Shown here: positions 36,285 to 52,235 of the stretch, in pieces
Layout: each line of letters starts with the position of its first letter
Position numbering within the stretch: the first letter of the stretch is position 1
Assembly: GCA_015680685.1 (NCBI GenBank)
Contig: MNCI01020165.1
Span: 1 to 64,000, forward strand
DNA from: Gnetum montanum
Taxonomy: Eukaryota > Streptophyta > Gnetopsida > Gnetales > Gnetaceae
Length of the DNA stretch: 64,000 nucleotides
Reading direction: 5' to 3'
Notes under the pieces: generated by a model
Seen by the model: the letters and a program-made list of their open reading frames with translations, nothing else
Databases searched by the model: none
What the model was told of the DNA's origin: nothing
Program-made: the position numbers and the translations under genes

Positions 36285-37120
36285 TAACTAAGTGGGAACA
36301 AGGGCAAGAAGGTAGAGTGCATGTGAATGAAAACACTTTGATTGACAAAATCACAATAGTGAAAGAAGTCATATCCATGTTGCAAAATAGAGAGCATCCT
36401 AGTAAAATAAGGATCCTTTTTGTGTGGTATTTGCCTATCACATGATATTCTAATGGCCTTTATAATCTTTTCCTTCTACTTTGGTTTCACACCTTTCCAT
36501 TACATTAAGCAACAACAAACAAAAATATACATACCCTAATAATCATCATTTTAGTGGTTGGTGGGAAAATCATTTTAAGCATCAAGCATTGGAGCACTCC
36601 TAGCATCTTTACTACTCCCACACCTGAGCACCCAAGATAACACCTTGCTAAGTATCATGACATAGTCTTTATTGCACCTACATAGCATTATAACTATAAA
36701 TCCATCAGGTTGACCCTCCTTCCTAGTTTCCAGCATCATTTATGTGACATCCTAGAGACTGTGACCGCATGGCTACACTGCTGCTATGCCTGTCTGAATG
36801 CCATGTACTAATTTCAAACATTATTCAATCAAAAGTTACACTCCTCGATCTTCAGGTGGTACATTTCTCCACCTTCAAACTCTAGTTCTATATTCTTAGC
36901 ATTTATTTCAAAGTTCTCAGCATTACTCTTTCACTTTCTTCTATTGTCGATATGCATTTGCATATTCACATTACGTTATGTTATGTTCTTGATCGTTGTC
37001 CCAACTCCCACACAAAGCTCATTAAAAAATATTTTTTCAAATGGTTATTGTTACACCATGTAAGTCCCTGTTTGATCGACAAGACTGTTCAGGGTACCTC
37101 ATTTTTGTTTCTCCCAGCAT
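36285..37120. other. non-coding stretch between solo LTR and element D
   Basis: About 830 bases with no recognisable gene, RNA or transposon motif. The left end of D is lost somewhere before 37121. Confidence 0.55.
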
Positions 37121-37129
37121 GGCCCTCGT

Positions 37130-38020
37130 ACAGATTTGGGATTAGGTTGTACGCTCATGGACCTCTTGGTGTTCCAGCCACCAACATTTTTGGATGTCAT
37201 AGGTAGTGGTGTTAAAGTCTTCATGGATGACTTATCCACCTATGGAGCTATCTTTGAGCAAGCCTTCAACCGAATTGATCAAGTACTGAAGAGATGCATA
37301 GAGACAAACCTACCTCTCAATTGGCAAAAGAGTCATCTCATGATCTAAGAAGGCATTTTTCTAGGGCACTAAATTTTGCAGAAAAGGATAGAGGTAGACC
37401 TAGAAAAGATAAGGTTTATTTAAGGAATTACACACCAACTAGAGATCGTTAAACATGTTTGGTCATTCCTTGGACACATTGGTTACTATTGGTGATTTAT
37501 TGAGAATTTCTCTAATATTGCAAATCCATTGGTAGAGCTTACAAAGAAAGATGCACCTTTCATTTAGACCAAGGAATGTGAACATGCATTCCAAAAATTA
37601 AAAGAAAAACTAGTAGAAACACCAATCCTACAAGCACTAGATTGGTCCAAACCATTCCATATCATGACAAATGCATCTAACTACACTTTAGGAGTAGTGC
37701 CCATGTAGATGGATGATAAGAAGCATCCATACTACATCCACTACGTGAGTCAAAGCATTGTGGGAGCATAGTTAAATTACACCACCATAGAGAAATAATT
37801 AATGGTAGTGGTGTATGTGCTAGAAAATTTTAGACATTATGTGCTAGGTTACAAAGTATTTGTGCATATGGACCATAGTGCAATTTGCTTCCTCATGAAC
37901 AAGCCAACAATGAGCCTTCATGTCATACAATGGCTTGTGATCTTGCAGGAATTCAATCTCACTATGGTAGATTAAAAAGGGACTAAGAATGTGATTGCTA
38001 ACCATCTCTCTCACTTAAGA
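37130..38020 (+). pseudogene. pol: reverse transcriptase/RNase H remnant of element D
   Basis: RT begins mid-palm. The catalytic KVFMDDLSTYG lies at about 37217-37250, followed by CIETNLPLNWQKSHL and the connection motif FLGHIGYYW. In RNase H the usual TDAS site reads TNAS (near 37665), so one catalytic aspartate is lost by a G-to-A change. HMDHSAICFLMNKP follows near 37865. Several stops interrupt the frame. Confidence 0.88.
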
Positions 38021-39420
38021 TGGGATAACAAAGAGGAGGAGAGCGCGCTCTTTGATCAGTTTCTAGAAGAACTCCTCTTTACTAGAGTAATAAGTGAACA
38101 AACGCCTAAAAAAGAAATATGGTATAATGCCATCCTCACATATATTCTCCCTCAAGAGATGCCACAAAACTTGGATTTTAGGAAGAAGCAATAATTTCTT
38201 CATTGGGTCAAATGCTTCATGGAAGTCAATGGATACTTTTACAAGGTGTGTGCCGATGACCTAATTCGTTGGTGTGTCCTTGATAAAGATCAACCACACA
38301 CTCTCTAGGATGCTCATGAAGGACCTTGTGGAGGCCACTATGCAAAGAGATGCATGACCATAAAAATCCTGATGGTAGGATACTATTGGCCTACAATATT
38401 TAGGGATGCCCACCAGTTCGTCAAGTCTTGTGAACATTTTCAACATGACAGGGGGATGACTACTTGCATGAAAGGTCCTTAATAGTGGATTCAACCATTA
38501 GAACATTTTGACATATGGAGCATTGATTTCATGGGTTCCATCACACCCATGTCCAACAGAAAGGCGTATATTATAGTAGCAGTTGACTACTACATAAAAT
38601 GGGAAGAAGTGGCAACCGTTACTAATTATACATCATCCACTGCTACTAAATTTATATAACAAAATATTATGAAAAGGTTTGGGGTGCCACATTCACTAAT
38701 TTTTTATAATGGAACTCATTTCATCAGTGATACATTTAGAACATTAATGCAATGCTTAAGGGTAGAACATAAGTTAACAACACCTTATCACCCCCAAACC
38801 AATGGTCAAGCAGAGGTAACTAACTGAGAGATTGCAAAAATACTAACATCAACCATTAGCAAACATAGGAAGGATTGGAGTACAAAGCTTAATGATGCTC
38901 TTTGGGCTTATCATTTAACTTGGAAACTTCCTATTAGCTATTCTTCCTACAAGTTAGTGGATGGGAAACCTCTAATGCTCCTAATCCAATCCAAGCTTTA
39001 CATACTCTCAACAACCTATGAACTAAATATTGACCCAATTCTAGCACAGAAAGAAAGATCTATCAACCTGAATATGTTAGATGAAAATCAATTAGTGGCC
39101 CTATCCTTGAATGTGGTGAACAAGGCATTCAACAAGCAATGTCATGATCTTACAATCAGGAAAGTAAAACTTCAATAGGAGGTAAGGTTCTCTACTGGAA
39201 CCCCACACATGTACCCCAAAAGATAAAATTTTAAACATTGTGGAAGGGATCCTATATAATTGATCAAACCTTTTCCCATGGGGCCATGCTGATTTACAAA
39301 CCTAACAGCCTAAATAAAAAGTAGTTGGTCAACATCCAACAAGTGAAGCCTTTCCTAGAACCAAGACAAGCTAGTGTAAATATCACCTCAACAGATGGAC
39401 AACCATGTTCTATTTTTCAA
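38020..39420 (+). pseudogene. int: integrase remnant of element D
   Basis: The zinc region shows HEGPCGGHYAKR (near 38315) and SCEHFQH (near 38430); the second cysteine is lost. In the core, SIDFMGS (near 38522) and NGQAEVTN (near 38802) keep the first aspartate and the glutamate. The middle aspartate is replaced: FYNGTHF where A has SDNGTHF (near 38702). The C-terminal part extends to about 39400 with the frame 38957-39178 open. Confidence 0.88.
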
Positions 39421-39429
39421 AATTCCTCC

Positions 39430-40950
39430 TTCCAACTCAGTCATGGGGAAGATGGCCATCCATGCTAACCATCAACTTGGCTTTCGATTTTTCTACTTTT
39501 TGTTTTTTACATTTTTGATTTTTACAAATTCTTAATTTTTCAAATTTTCTAATTTTACACCATCTTTAGTACTCTTAAACTTTCTTCACTATTTTACATT
39601 TTCTTATATATTTTTCTTTTTTTGGTTTGATTTAAGTACGATATTTCCTAATTTTTGCTAATAAAAACTATATTATTGTAGGACATAGTGTTGTTGTTGC
39701 TATTTACTAATGATGATTTGTGCTTAATGTGTGATTGTTGATGTCTGGATTCTATTTTTGAATTTTGATGTCTAATGACTTTGACATGGTTTATTTTTCA
39801 TGGAATATGTAGTGAGTCCACATCATCTTCCCATCCAAAGAACTCTATCGTTTTTCTTGTTTTGGGAATTTGAGGTTCCTTCCATTAAGAAAATTTTAAT
39901 CAATTGGTAACCTTGATAGTTCAAGGGGACTCGTTACACTTTGTACTCTTCTACTTACTTGAGTGCTTAAGTGTTTTTCATGGACTTTTTATCTTTCCAC
40001 ACCACCCACTAAAGGAAGTCAAAATAACGTTGTTGCATTGTGTGGTTCCCATTTCCAAAAAAAAAAAAAAGAAGTCAATTCAAAGCACACCCCTTTCACA
40101 TGAATAAGTCCTCCTATGGTGCTATTCCCATTTAAAAAAAAAACATAATGGAAATTCAAAGCACACCCCTTGGACAAATAAATGGGCTACAAGCACTGGT
40201 TATGAGACTTGAACAACATGCACCTATGCTTGATGGTCCCCTCTAACTAAGGCCCTCTCTCTCTCTCACTTCCTACTTCTCTTTTCCTCTCTTTGTGGAA
40301 TAGTGGTTATTTTGTGGAAGAATTCTTATGTCTTAAGTGGGTGGATCAATCTTAGAGTGGTGATGCGAAGTCATTGAAAGTGATTGGTTTTGGTTTGCAC
40401 TAAGGATGGAACTTCTCGGGTCATTTTAAACACAAATTCCACAAGGGACATCTTATGACCTCAACTTGGAACTCCATTCCACCTTTTCTATCATTCATCC
40501 ATGCTACCATAACTGACCTCACTATCGAGTTCTATGTTATGCTTTATATCTTGGTCTAATGTGTTGGGATTCTTAAGTGGATTCTTTCAGGTTGATCTTT
40601 AACTTGTCATGATCATTAAATCAACTATGGGTCCCACTAACTCCTTAGTTGAGGTTATGCAAGGGCAAAAAGGGCATGAGCTTGCTATGGGGAGGATCCA
40701 CTTACATAACTCTTGGCTTGATTAGTTAAAGGTCCTTACCTTTGAGATTGCTACAATCCTATCTTTCACATTTTCCATTGCGTAAATTGCTCAGTACTCC
40801 TTAATCTTTCATTTCATTCATCCACTAAATCAATTTTCTCCATTTTTCCAAATTTATGAGCTTCAACACCTACTTCTCATGTTTTCATACTAATCTTGGT
40901 CTTTAGCACTTTCATTTGATATCAAATTCACTCAAAAAATCTTCATGTTT
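39430..40950 (+). other. 3' non-coding module of element D
   Basis: Contains a purine tract TCATGGGGAAGATGG at 39441, a T-rich stretch at 39480-39640, and the CACACCCCTT...CTACAAGCACTGGTTATG block at 40162-40206. It also contains GGGGAGGATCCACTT at 40689-40703. The order is the same as in A and B. No gene supported. Confidence 0.7.
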
Positions 40951-40954
40951 TTCA

Positions 40955-41560
40955 AGTTTGACTAAGGTCAAAGTTTGACTATGGTGGTTAACGATTGCAT
41001 CGTTGAGGCCCCATCGACACATCCACCTTAGTTGATGAGACCTAGTCAACTAGGCCTTGTCAACGCATCGTAAAAACCCTATATATATCGTTGAACACTT
41101 TGCAATTTTTTACCATTTACTCATAACACAAGGGGAGTTTTTGAAATTTTTCAGAGCCCAAAACCTTCTAGAGCTCATAACTTCCCAATCGTTTCTCCAA
41201 ATCCCTTTTTTTTTTTCAATCCTGCACTTATTGAAGGTAAGATCTTTATTGTGGGGGTTGTAAACCTTAAGGTTTTTGATGAAGAATTGATGAAATGTTT
41301 TGGAAATTTCCTAACTCTCCCAAAGGATTGATAACCTTCACAACATATAAACATCAACTTTTTCACAAATTAACCCTTCTGACAACCTTTGGGATGATTT
41401 ATTAATGAAAATACATAAATAAATGAGAATTGGATTAATTAAAAAAGCCATAATCACAAGTTAGCCAAAGCATAACCATCCTTAAGAGATAGGGTATTCC
41501 AATTATTTTAAGGTTACACAATAATTGCTAATCCATGGTTTTATTGTGATTATAGATAGC
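40955..41560 (+). promoter_or_regulatory. promoter- and leader-like region inside element D
   Basis: Bases 40958-41068 carry repeated TTGAC/GTCAA cores and GATGAG/GTTGAGGCC motifs like the U3 of the D LTR. A TATA-like CTATATATATCG follows at about 41079. A splice donor-like AAG/GTAAGA occurs at 41234-41242 and an acceptor-like TTATAG at 41550-41555, just before the 3' reading frame. It resembles an independent promoter plus an intron-containing leader. This is inference from motif order; no transcript evidence is available. Confidence 0.35.
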
Positions 41561-44455
41561 ACCAAAGCAAAAACGTTCGTAGGAAGGAGAAACCTCACAA
41601 CCACGAGAGAAACAACCCAGAGCTAGAAGAGGCTAGCAAGAATAAGGCCAAGAAGCCCAAAGTGAAATTTGTATGATAGATTCTAGAAGAAGAAGTGCCG
41701 ACCAAAAAATCACAAAGGGGAGAAATACTTGGACTTGTGCTAAGGCTTTAGGTCACTTTGACTCAAGCCTACCTTGATATCATCAAGTCCCAAGAAATTC
41801 AACGATTCGTTCTTCAAGAGATCAGCTTCGGGTCATTTTTAGAGAAGGCTCTGGAGGATGTCAAGACTCAATTGCAAACCTCACCCATGTGGCCAATCAT
41901 CACATCTAGTAAGGAGTGGTACATGGGAGAAACATACCTCTTCTAGAATAGTTGAAGGCCAAGATCCATAGTCAAGATTAAGGACATTTAGGTGTCCTAT
42001 TGGGTAGAAGATATTACATAGGCACTTGGGTTGCTTGACACTTGAATACAGCTGGTAGAGTTATACATGCAAGGCGACCCTGAGGCTAAGAAGGAGTAGA
42101 CTTGGCATTGTTACGGGATCGATGGTAAGGAGTATGATGTGCTCACACTAGCAGAGCAGATTTTTTTCAAGATTGCAGCCTATCACCTTAATCCAATGAT
42201 GAGGCTAAGCAAGGTGATTACTTTCTTCGGTCGAGCATGTACCGCTCTAAGTGGAAAGTTCCCTATTAATCTTCCATAATTGGTATACTTGGAGATTGAA
42301 AAATGTTTAAAAAATTATTGTGAAAGGAAGACCCTGCCCTTTCCATGTCTCATCAAAAAAGTTTACAAAAGCGTAGGCATCGTTCACTACTCCAATGATA
42401 CACTCAGGCATACTCCTTTGGCTTCATGGTCCGAGATCATGAAAGAAAAGATGCCACCAATGACTCAATTAGAGGAGCTGTTGTTGCCACCACCCACACA
42501 CGAAACAACACCAGAGGCTCCTGAAACCATGGAATGGTTGTGAAAAATTTAAGAATAGCTCTTGAGTGAACAAGAGTAGTAAGCAGGAATGAGTGGGACT
42601 AATCGATCTGTGTACTAGCTAGCAATGAGTCACCTTAATGAGGTGGCTTGAATAGTAAGCTAGATGGAGAGGGGTGGTTCCATTTTCTCTACCCAAAGAA
42701 TGTAGTTGCCTTCAAGGTCAAATCCCAATGCTTGAGAGCTAATGGTGTCACTAGCAACAAATCATTTATTCCTAGAAATTTCTAGGAATGCTTCCACTTT
42801 CTCGGTGAGGTTGGAGGAAGGTGAAGAGACAACTATCTTGGTGATGTAGCACCATGGGTAGGAGATAGTGATAGAAGTAGTGGTTGACCATGTAGCATAA
42901 CCATTGAACACACCCACAGTGTTTGTATTAGATGTATCTACACTTCAAGACATGTAGACGTGCACAAGCATGATCATCGGGAAATTGAACGTAGCCTAGC
43001 ACAACTAGTTGCTAAAACGACTAATAGGAATTAGGCAATTAACTCCAGACATTTTTCATCTTCCGGAGAACATCATTGCAACCTAGTTAGATTTGCTAAA
43101 CGCAAGGGGAAAATGTATTATCTTAGAGGGGCAACAAGAAATGACCCAAGAGCAAAATTAATGCTTGGCTATGAAGGTTGCTGAAATTTGTGCTCAACTT
43201 ATAAAAAAAACAATCCTTAGCCCAATAGTGACTAGGGATGAAGCTATTAAACAACTTCAAAAATGATTTTAGAAGGCTAAGGAGGCAGTGATGGCCATCT
43301 TTAAATAGGCCATAGCAGAAGCTAAAATGCACTCAATCAAAAAGGACTTAAATCAGATGTGCCAATAGAATGAAGCATTGATCACACAGAATCATCGCCT
43401 GTGAAATGTTGATACTCAGAAAGATCAAATGCAAGAATTCATTCATCAATAGCAACAACAGCTTGCTAGGGTAAAAACTAAACTGAGGAAATTGACTATA
43501 GAAAATTGCAATCTATCATTGGAGGAGGTACGCACCCTACATCAAAAGTTTGCCATCGAGATCATATCTTGGAAGAACGAAGCACTCAAATTTGAAAAAG
43601 TGAAAAATCACTACAAGGGCTAGGTCAGTTTGCAAAAGGAAGTGAATGAAAAAAAAATCCAGATGGCAAACAAAAAAATGAACAAAGCCCTCGAACAACT
43701 CCATCAAAGAAGAGAGATGTGACAACCCATCCTTGATGGGATTGACACCTACAACAAAGCGAAGATCTTCTTAAACGAGTTGCAAATCAAAGAAATGATA
43801 GAGTACATGGAGTTGGTTGATCTCTATTACACAAAATTGGCAATGCTAATAGCTCGATGAATGTGGTCAAAATAGGAGAAACAAGTGGCTAGCTCATATT
43901 TGTTATACGAGGCCAAGTTCAAACACCATAGGGACATTGGCTCATATTTGCTATACGAGGTCAAGTTTAAACACCACAAGGACAGCAAGCAAAAGCTTGA
44001 GATTGCTAATGCTAAACTCGAAGTTCTCAGAGGGTGATTCAAATATCAACAATCTATTGTTGGGAACCTAGCCAAATGAATGAATGACTACCAAGAGCTA
44101 AACAGCACAATGAGAGCATTTGACATTGAATGCCAATAGTTTGTTTCTTGGTTTTTCAATGCCAAGGAGTTGTTTCCAACAATCCTGTGTCCTTAGGATG
44201 TGCTCGTTTCAACCCACATTGGGGAAGCTGCGTGGATGGTGCATGATCCTAGGAGTAAGGAGGAGAAAATGAAAGCACTACTAGATGCTTTTCACCTCCC
44301 ACTTGAAGTTGCAGCAGCAGCAAGACAGACGCAACCATCTCAACTGCCCATGCATGAAGCTAGTGAAGGTCCATAGGAGCCTCAGGACCACTTAGGACCA
44401 TTTGATCTTCTCCATTAGCTTCACACCATCAATGAAAATGCTATCCAATTTTGAA
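41560..44455 (+). pseudogene. large 3' ORF of element D (Athila third-ORF-like, coiled coil)
   Basis: A decayed reading frame of up to about 960 codons. It starts with a basic, Lys/Arg/Glu-rich segment (41575-41690). The middle part (42180-42390) has FGRACTALSGKFPINLP and, after a gap, LPFPCLIKKVYKSVGI. This resembles the 'putative plant transposon protein' domain (Transposase_32 in Pfam) found in Athila-type elements; the match is from memory of the family pattern. From 43100 to 44040 the composition (Lys, Glu, Gln, Leu, heptad spacing) predicts long coiled coil. It ends Ala/Gln/Pro-rich near 44450. Stops are frequent. Confidence 0.55.
43892..43987. repeat. 48 bp in-frame tandem duplication in the 3' ORF of D
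   Basis: Two similar 48-base copies encode 16-residue repeats (SYLLYEAKFKHHRDI and SYLLYEVKFKHHKDS). The length is a multiple of three, so the duplication may date from when the frame was coding. Confidence 0.75.
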
Positions 44456-44645
44456 GATCTGAGTTATGGTGTTTAATTTTGTGTCTTGAACACCTTCATG
44501 TTTTGTAATGAGTTGATCTATAGACTCCATTTTTTGTCAAGTCAGTCAGTTTGTTTTGTTTGAAGAAAAGTCAGTTAATAATCCCATACCTTTTCAATTT
44601 TTGTAAAAGAACTCAAGGATAAGTTTTCATTTAGTTGTGGCGGTA

Positions 44646-45572
44646 TGATGAGTCATGTTCTGTCAATTATGTCAATGAGACCTCGTCGATGAGGCCCTAT
44701 CATCTAGGCCTCATCGATGAGGCCTAGTTGATGCATCATATCATGCATTGACATGGCCCCATTGATGTAGTGCCATATGTCAGCTATAAATACATGTATG
44801 CAGCTATAAGATATTTGTAGTTGTAGCAAAGCTCTTGCATTTTTTCCATTTGAAAGTTAGAATTTTTTCTTTGAGTGCACACAAAAAGAGTCATTGAGTG
44901 TACATATCTTTATTCGAGCATTGTTATACTTGAGCATGACAATGTGTGTAGCAATAAAGATGAGCTTTTTGATAAACCTTGTAGCACTTTGGATAGATTA
45001 GTTATTTCATTTATGCATTCAACATTTTCAATTATTTGTTAAATGTTTTCAATTACTTCACAAATATTTTCCAATAATTGAGTTAATGAAGTAATTAAGC
45101 TAAATAGATTAAATACATAAGTATGATTGCTTTAAGCATAGCACGTATTTGCTTGTTAATCCTAGTAGCATTATTGCTTGGTATGCCCAGTAGCATAGTG
45201 CTTGGTCACCTAGCAGTGGATATGTGGGTTGAAGATGTGTATGGAAAGTGGGAATAGATACTTATGTTAGGATTAGTTAAATGATTAGTTAATTAGTTAA
45301 TTTAGATTAGTTAATCAAATTCCTTTTATCTACATTTTGAGCACCAAACTATAAAACACAAAATGATAAAAATCAAATGCCTCAGTTACACTTAACCATA
45401 CCAATGTACATCACAAGTGTAATTGGGAGGACAACGATTGACGTTAAGGCTAGATTCACTTCTTAAAGGACTAGTGCACCAAAAATGATAAAGTTCACAG
45501 AATTCGATTGGATCATGCGTGAATGCTTTGTGATTCATATGGTTGGGCATAGGGGTACCTCACCACTCATCA
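44646..45572 (+). repeat. 3' LTR of element D (927 bp)
   Basis: Starts TGATGAGTCATG after a degenerate purine tract (TTGTGGCGGTA) and ends CACCACTCATCA. U3 has GATGAGGCC and GTCAAT/TTGAC repeats. The TATA box is CTATAAATACATG near 44794. R/U5 matches the solo LTR and C. The sequence after it begins TTTAT; no matching left flank survives. Confidence 0.9.
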
Positions 45573-45957
45573 TTTATTAATGTGATCATATGCCAACATG
45601 ATGAATAATATACATGAGTAGCTTGAATAATATGCTTACAAATAATAAACTTACTAGCCATTAAAAGTTTCTTCTCCTTTCATTTAATAGGTTTTTGTTG
45701 AATTTTTTCATTGTAACAACCTATAAATTTTTTGAAGTTCCAACAAAAAAAAAGAAATGCCTAACAATTTAAAAATATCTAATTGATCTAGGAAATGCCC
45801 ATTCTTAAAACCCCTTATTGGAAAATATAGAAGATTTGAACCAATTAATCTAAGATCCTAGAAGTCTATAATGTTGATTAACATGATAAAAAAAGGTGAT
45901 TTATAATAGCTTTGTCATTTTTTATTATGAAAAAGAAGTCATTTCCAAAATATATAT
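45573..45957. other. short non-coding stretch
   Basis: AT-rich, no feature recognised. Confidence 0.5.
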
Positions 45958-46680
45958 TTAATAATGTAGGAACATTATTTTCAATAAAGATGCCTTGTAG
46001 CAAATTATGTTTTTAGTCATTCTGTATAGCATGACATAAAAAAAATCTATAGTAAGGATGAAGAGATAAGGAGCAATAGGACAACCTTGGCTAATTGTAT
46101 TCAAGCTTAAAACTATTAGAAATACCAATATTTGTAGTAGCAAGTATATTAGCATCTATAAAAATAGTCTCCACCATCCCAATAAATTTTTCTTTAAAAT
46201 CATATTTTCAAAAACAAGGAATATAAATTACCATTCAATTCTATCATATGTTTTAGCATAATCAAGCTTCAAAAAAGCAATGTTTTGTGTAGAATCCTTA
46301 ACTCACCATATATCCTTCCAATCTACAACAACATTATCCAAAATAGATCCACTTTTGACAAAGCAAGTTTGCGTTAAAGTAATTAATTGAAGAATAATTG
46401 GTTTTAATCTTTGAGCTAGATATTTAGCCAAAATATTATCAACAAAATCTAGAAGAGTAATAAGATGCCAATAATCAATGTGGGAAAGATTACTATCCTT
46501 AGGAGTAAGTTAAAAAAACTTCTCTATTCAGCTCTTGACCAAGAGAATGTTGTTCAATCGCTTCTACAAAAATACAATAAAGGTTTATATGAACAACATC
46601 CCAATGATTTTTTTAAAAAATTCAATAGAAATTACATCACTTGGAGCTTTATTATAGCTCTATTAGTATTGGATTATGTA
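45958..46680 (-). pseudogene. L1-type LINE reverse transcriptase remnant
   Basis: Read on the minus strand from about 46480 downwards: ILAKYLAQRLKPIILQL, then TQTCFVKSGSILDNVVVDW, then FLKLDYAKTYDRIEW, then SQGCPIAPYLFIL. These are successive RT motifs of plant L1 elements in the correct order, from the fingers to the palm. The catalytic FADD box expected further on is absent and the frame has stops, so it is a dead fragment. The plus-strand open frame at 46465-46716 is antisense to it and not a gene. Confidence 0.85.
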
Positions 46681-48209
46681 TATTTCCTTCAGTATTATAC
46701 ACATATGATGATATAACACTTTCTTCATAGAACATTTAGGACCCTTTCTTTATCATCAAACTAGAATTCTAAGCTTGTTTTTAATTAAAACTAAATATCT
46801 TATAAAATAACTTGGTTAAGAAAGTACCTTAAGATGATGTCCTACTTAGAATCTAACACTACCAATGCATCTAGGATGTTCAAAAACACCAAATTTAACC
46901 TTTAATTCATCACTACAATGTTTGTTTTATGCAAATTTTAGTTTATTGTAAAATGTCATAAATATGAATCTCATTAAAAGTTAAGTCCCCTTAAAAATCT
47001 CAAATTTACTAATCTATGACTTCTAGGATGCATAATCATCATCATCTTTGCCTTGTCCCAACAACATGGGGTCAATTACATGAGTTCTTTCTTTCATTCA
47101 CCTCTATAAAGAGCTAGATCTCTGTTTATTTGTAATTTCTTCAAATCATCTTCAACTATTTTTTATTTGAAAAAGAAATTATAAATGAGATTTGGTACAA
47201 TTTTACAACTAGGTTCTAATTTGACAGTAACCCTCCTCTTTTTGTATCTAGACTTCTAGGACACATGTATCAATAAAGATAAGGAATAGTAAAATTATTG
47301 CTTTGCATGTATCAAGTTATAAATTCAAGTTACCTTTCTAACATTGCTACTAAAGGATTGTATTTCCTATATATATCTTAAAGATAAAAGAGGTACCTAT
47401 GTACTCTAGTTTTAGTTTGGACAACCCTAAATTTTTTTAAGTAATTTTGTAATAGAAATGGAAATGAAAATGCTTGTTATCTAGAGAATTTAAGAGGTAT
47501 ATACAAAAAATAAAACAAATACAAGAGAATGCTTGTTATCTAAAGAATTTAAGAGGGTTTTGATATGTTCTTGAAATCCTTATCAAATTAAAAAATTATC
47601 ATAAAGCTTTTACTTAAATGCTATATTCAAGTTTCAATATTTTTTTTAAAAAAAAGATAGGAAAAACATGTTCATTATCCTTTACTACTACCTTAGAAAC
47701 TATATATCTTTATCCTCTATAACTACCTCTACATGGAATCTACATGTGCTTTGTTCTATTCTGCTACTTTTACTCTAGAATGTCTTTACCCTCTACTACT
47801 ACCTTAATAAAGAATCTACATGCCATTACAATCTTTACATAGAATGTGTATATGCATTATTATTATTATTATTATTTTGGAATATCAATCTACCTTTATT
47901 ACAAGATAGTGTAACCACCTTGCATTGAAATTGATTGCAACTTTCATTAACGTTTCATTTGCAATAGACATATAAATAAGCTTTTGCATTAAGCACTCTG
48001 ATACATACTAAAATAAGCTAAAATAAATTTGTTTACCAACAATACCCAACTCTAACTCTATTGCATGGATAATAAAGAAATTTCAATACATAAAGAAATA
48101 ACATAAACTGAGATCTTTTCAATGATTGAAAAGAGTCTTGGATGTAAACTTGTTGGCTTCTAATATCACATATAAATATTGCTGGTGAAAAAGCCGAATG
48201 TTGATGACT
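46681..48209. other. non-coding stretch downstream of the beta-glucosidase gene
   Basis: Contains a segment at 46752-46830 similar to 56933-57000. It also contains a CTTTGCCTTGTCCCAACAACATGGGGTCAATTACATGAG-like tail at about 47047-47085, of the type seen at the 3' end of plant RTE LINEs and Au-type SINEs, and an ATT microsatellite at about 47857-47876. The last few hundred bases before 48210 would be the 3' UTR of the beta-glucosidase gene; no clear AATAAA was found on the minus strand. Confidence 0.5.
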
Positions 48210-52026
<3,817 letters not shown>

Positions 52027-52104
52027 GACTACTGCAGACGAAGATTCTTGGCTTCTTCTGCTACAACTACCGAGAGCAGGTCCTCAGTTCCGGACTTCCC
52101 CCGT
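52027..52104 (-). promoter_or_regulatory. likely 5' UTR and proximal promoter of the beta-glucosidase gene
   Basis: The 78 bases between the start codon and the 326 bp repeat are not repeated elsewhere. No TATA box is present in them. An ATATAAAATA on the minus strand lies at about 52331-52340, inside repeat copy 1, roughly 300 bases upstream of the start codon. Whether it is used is unknown. Confidence 0.35.
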
Positions 52105-52235
52105 ATTGGGCTGTGGCAGGGTATCAACAGCCCTTTTACTTGAAAGCATTTCTTGGTACTATCTCTGATTCAGCACATACTGCTGTCATGGAACACAACT
52201 GTCAAGCTGCAAAGTTAGTCACCGTTTTTATTTTC
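52030..52235 (+). other. exon-like open frame of unknown identity
   Basis: A plus-strand frame stays open from before the repeat into copy 1: LQTKILGFFCYNYREQ, then YWAVAGYQQPFYLKAF and AVMEHNCQAAK. It looks like a coding exon, but I do not recognise the family and no clear donor site follows. It could be a captured gene fragment, or non-coding sequence of the divergently placed beta-glucosidase promoter. Confidence 0.25.

Larger units (their letters stand above)
37121..45572 (+). mobile_element. Ty3/gypsy element D (Athila-like), left-truncated
   Basis: Starts inside RT and then runs RNase H, integrase, a 3' non-coding module, a large additional reading frame (41560-44455), a weak polypurine tract (44635-44645) and a 3' LTR (44646-45572). 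A large ORF between integrase and the 3' LTR is the layout of Athila-type (envelope-like) plant elements. The gag and 5' LTR are missing. Many stops show that the copy is dead. Confidence 0.88.

Noticed and set aside
36285-37120. Possible 5' LTR and gag of element D next to the solo LTR
   Set aside because: No primer binding site follows the LTR end at 36209 and no gag motif occurs before RT starts at about 37130, so the solo LTR cannot be shown to belong to D.
46465-46716. 83-codon plus-strand open frame
   Set aside because: It is antisense to the L1 reverse transcriptase remnant, whose motifs are clear on the minus strand.
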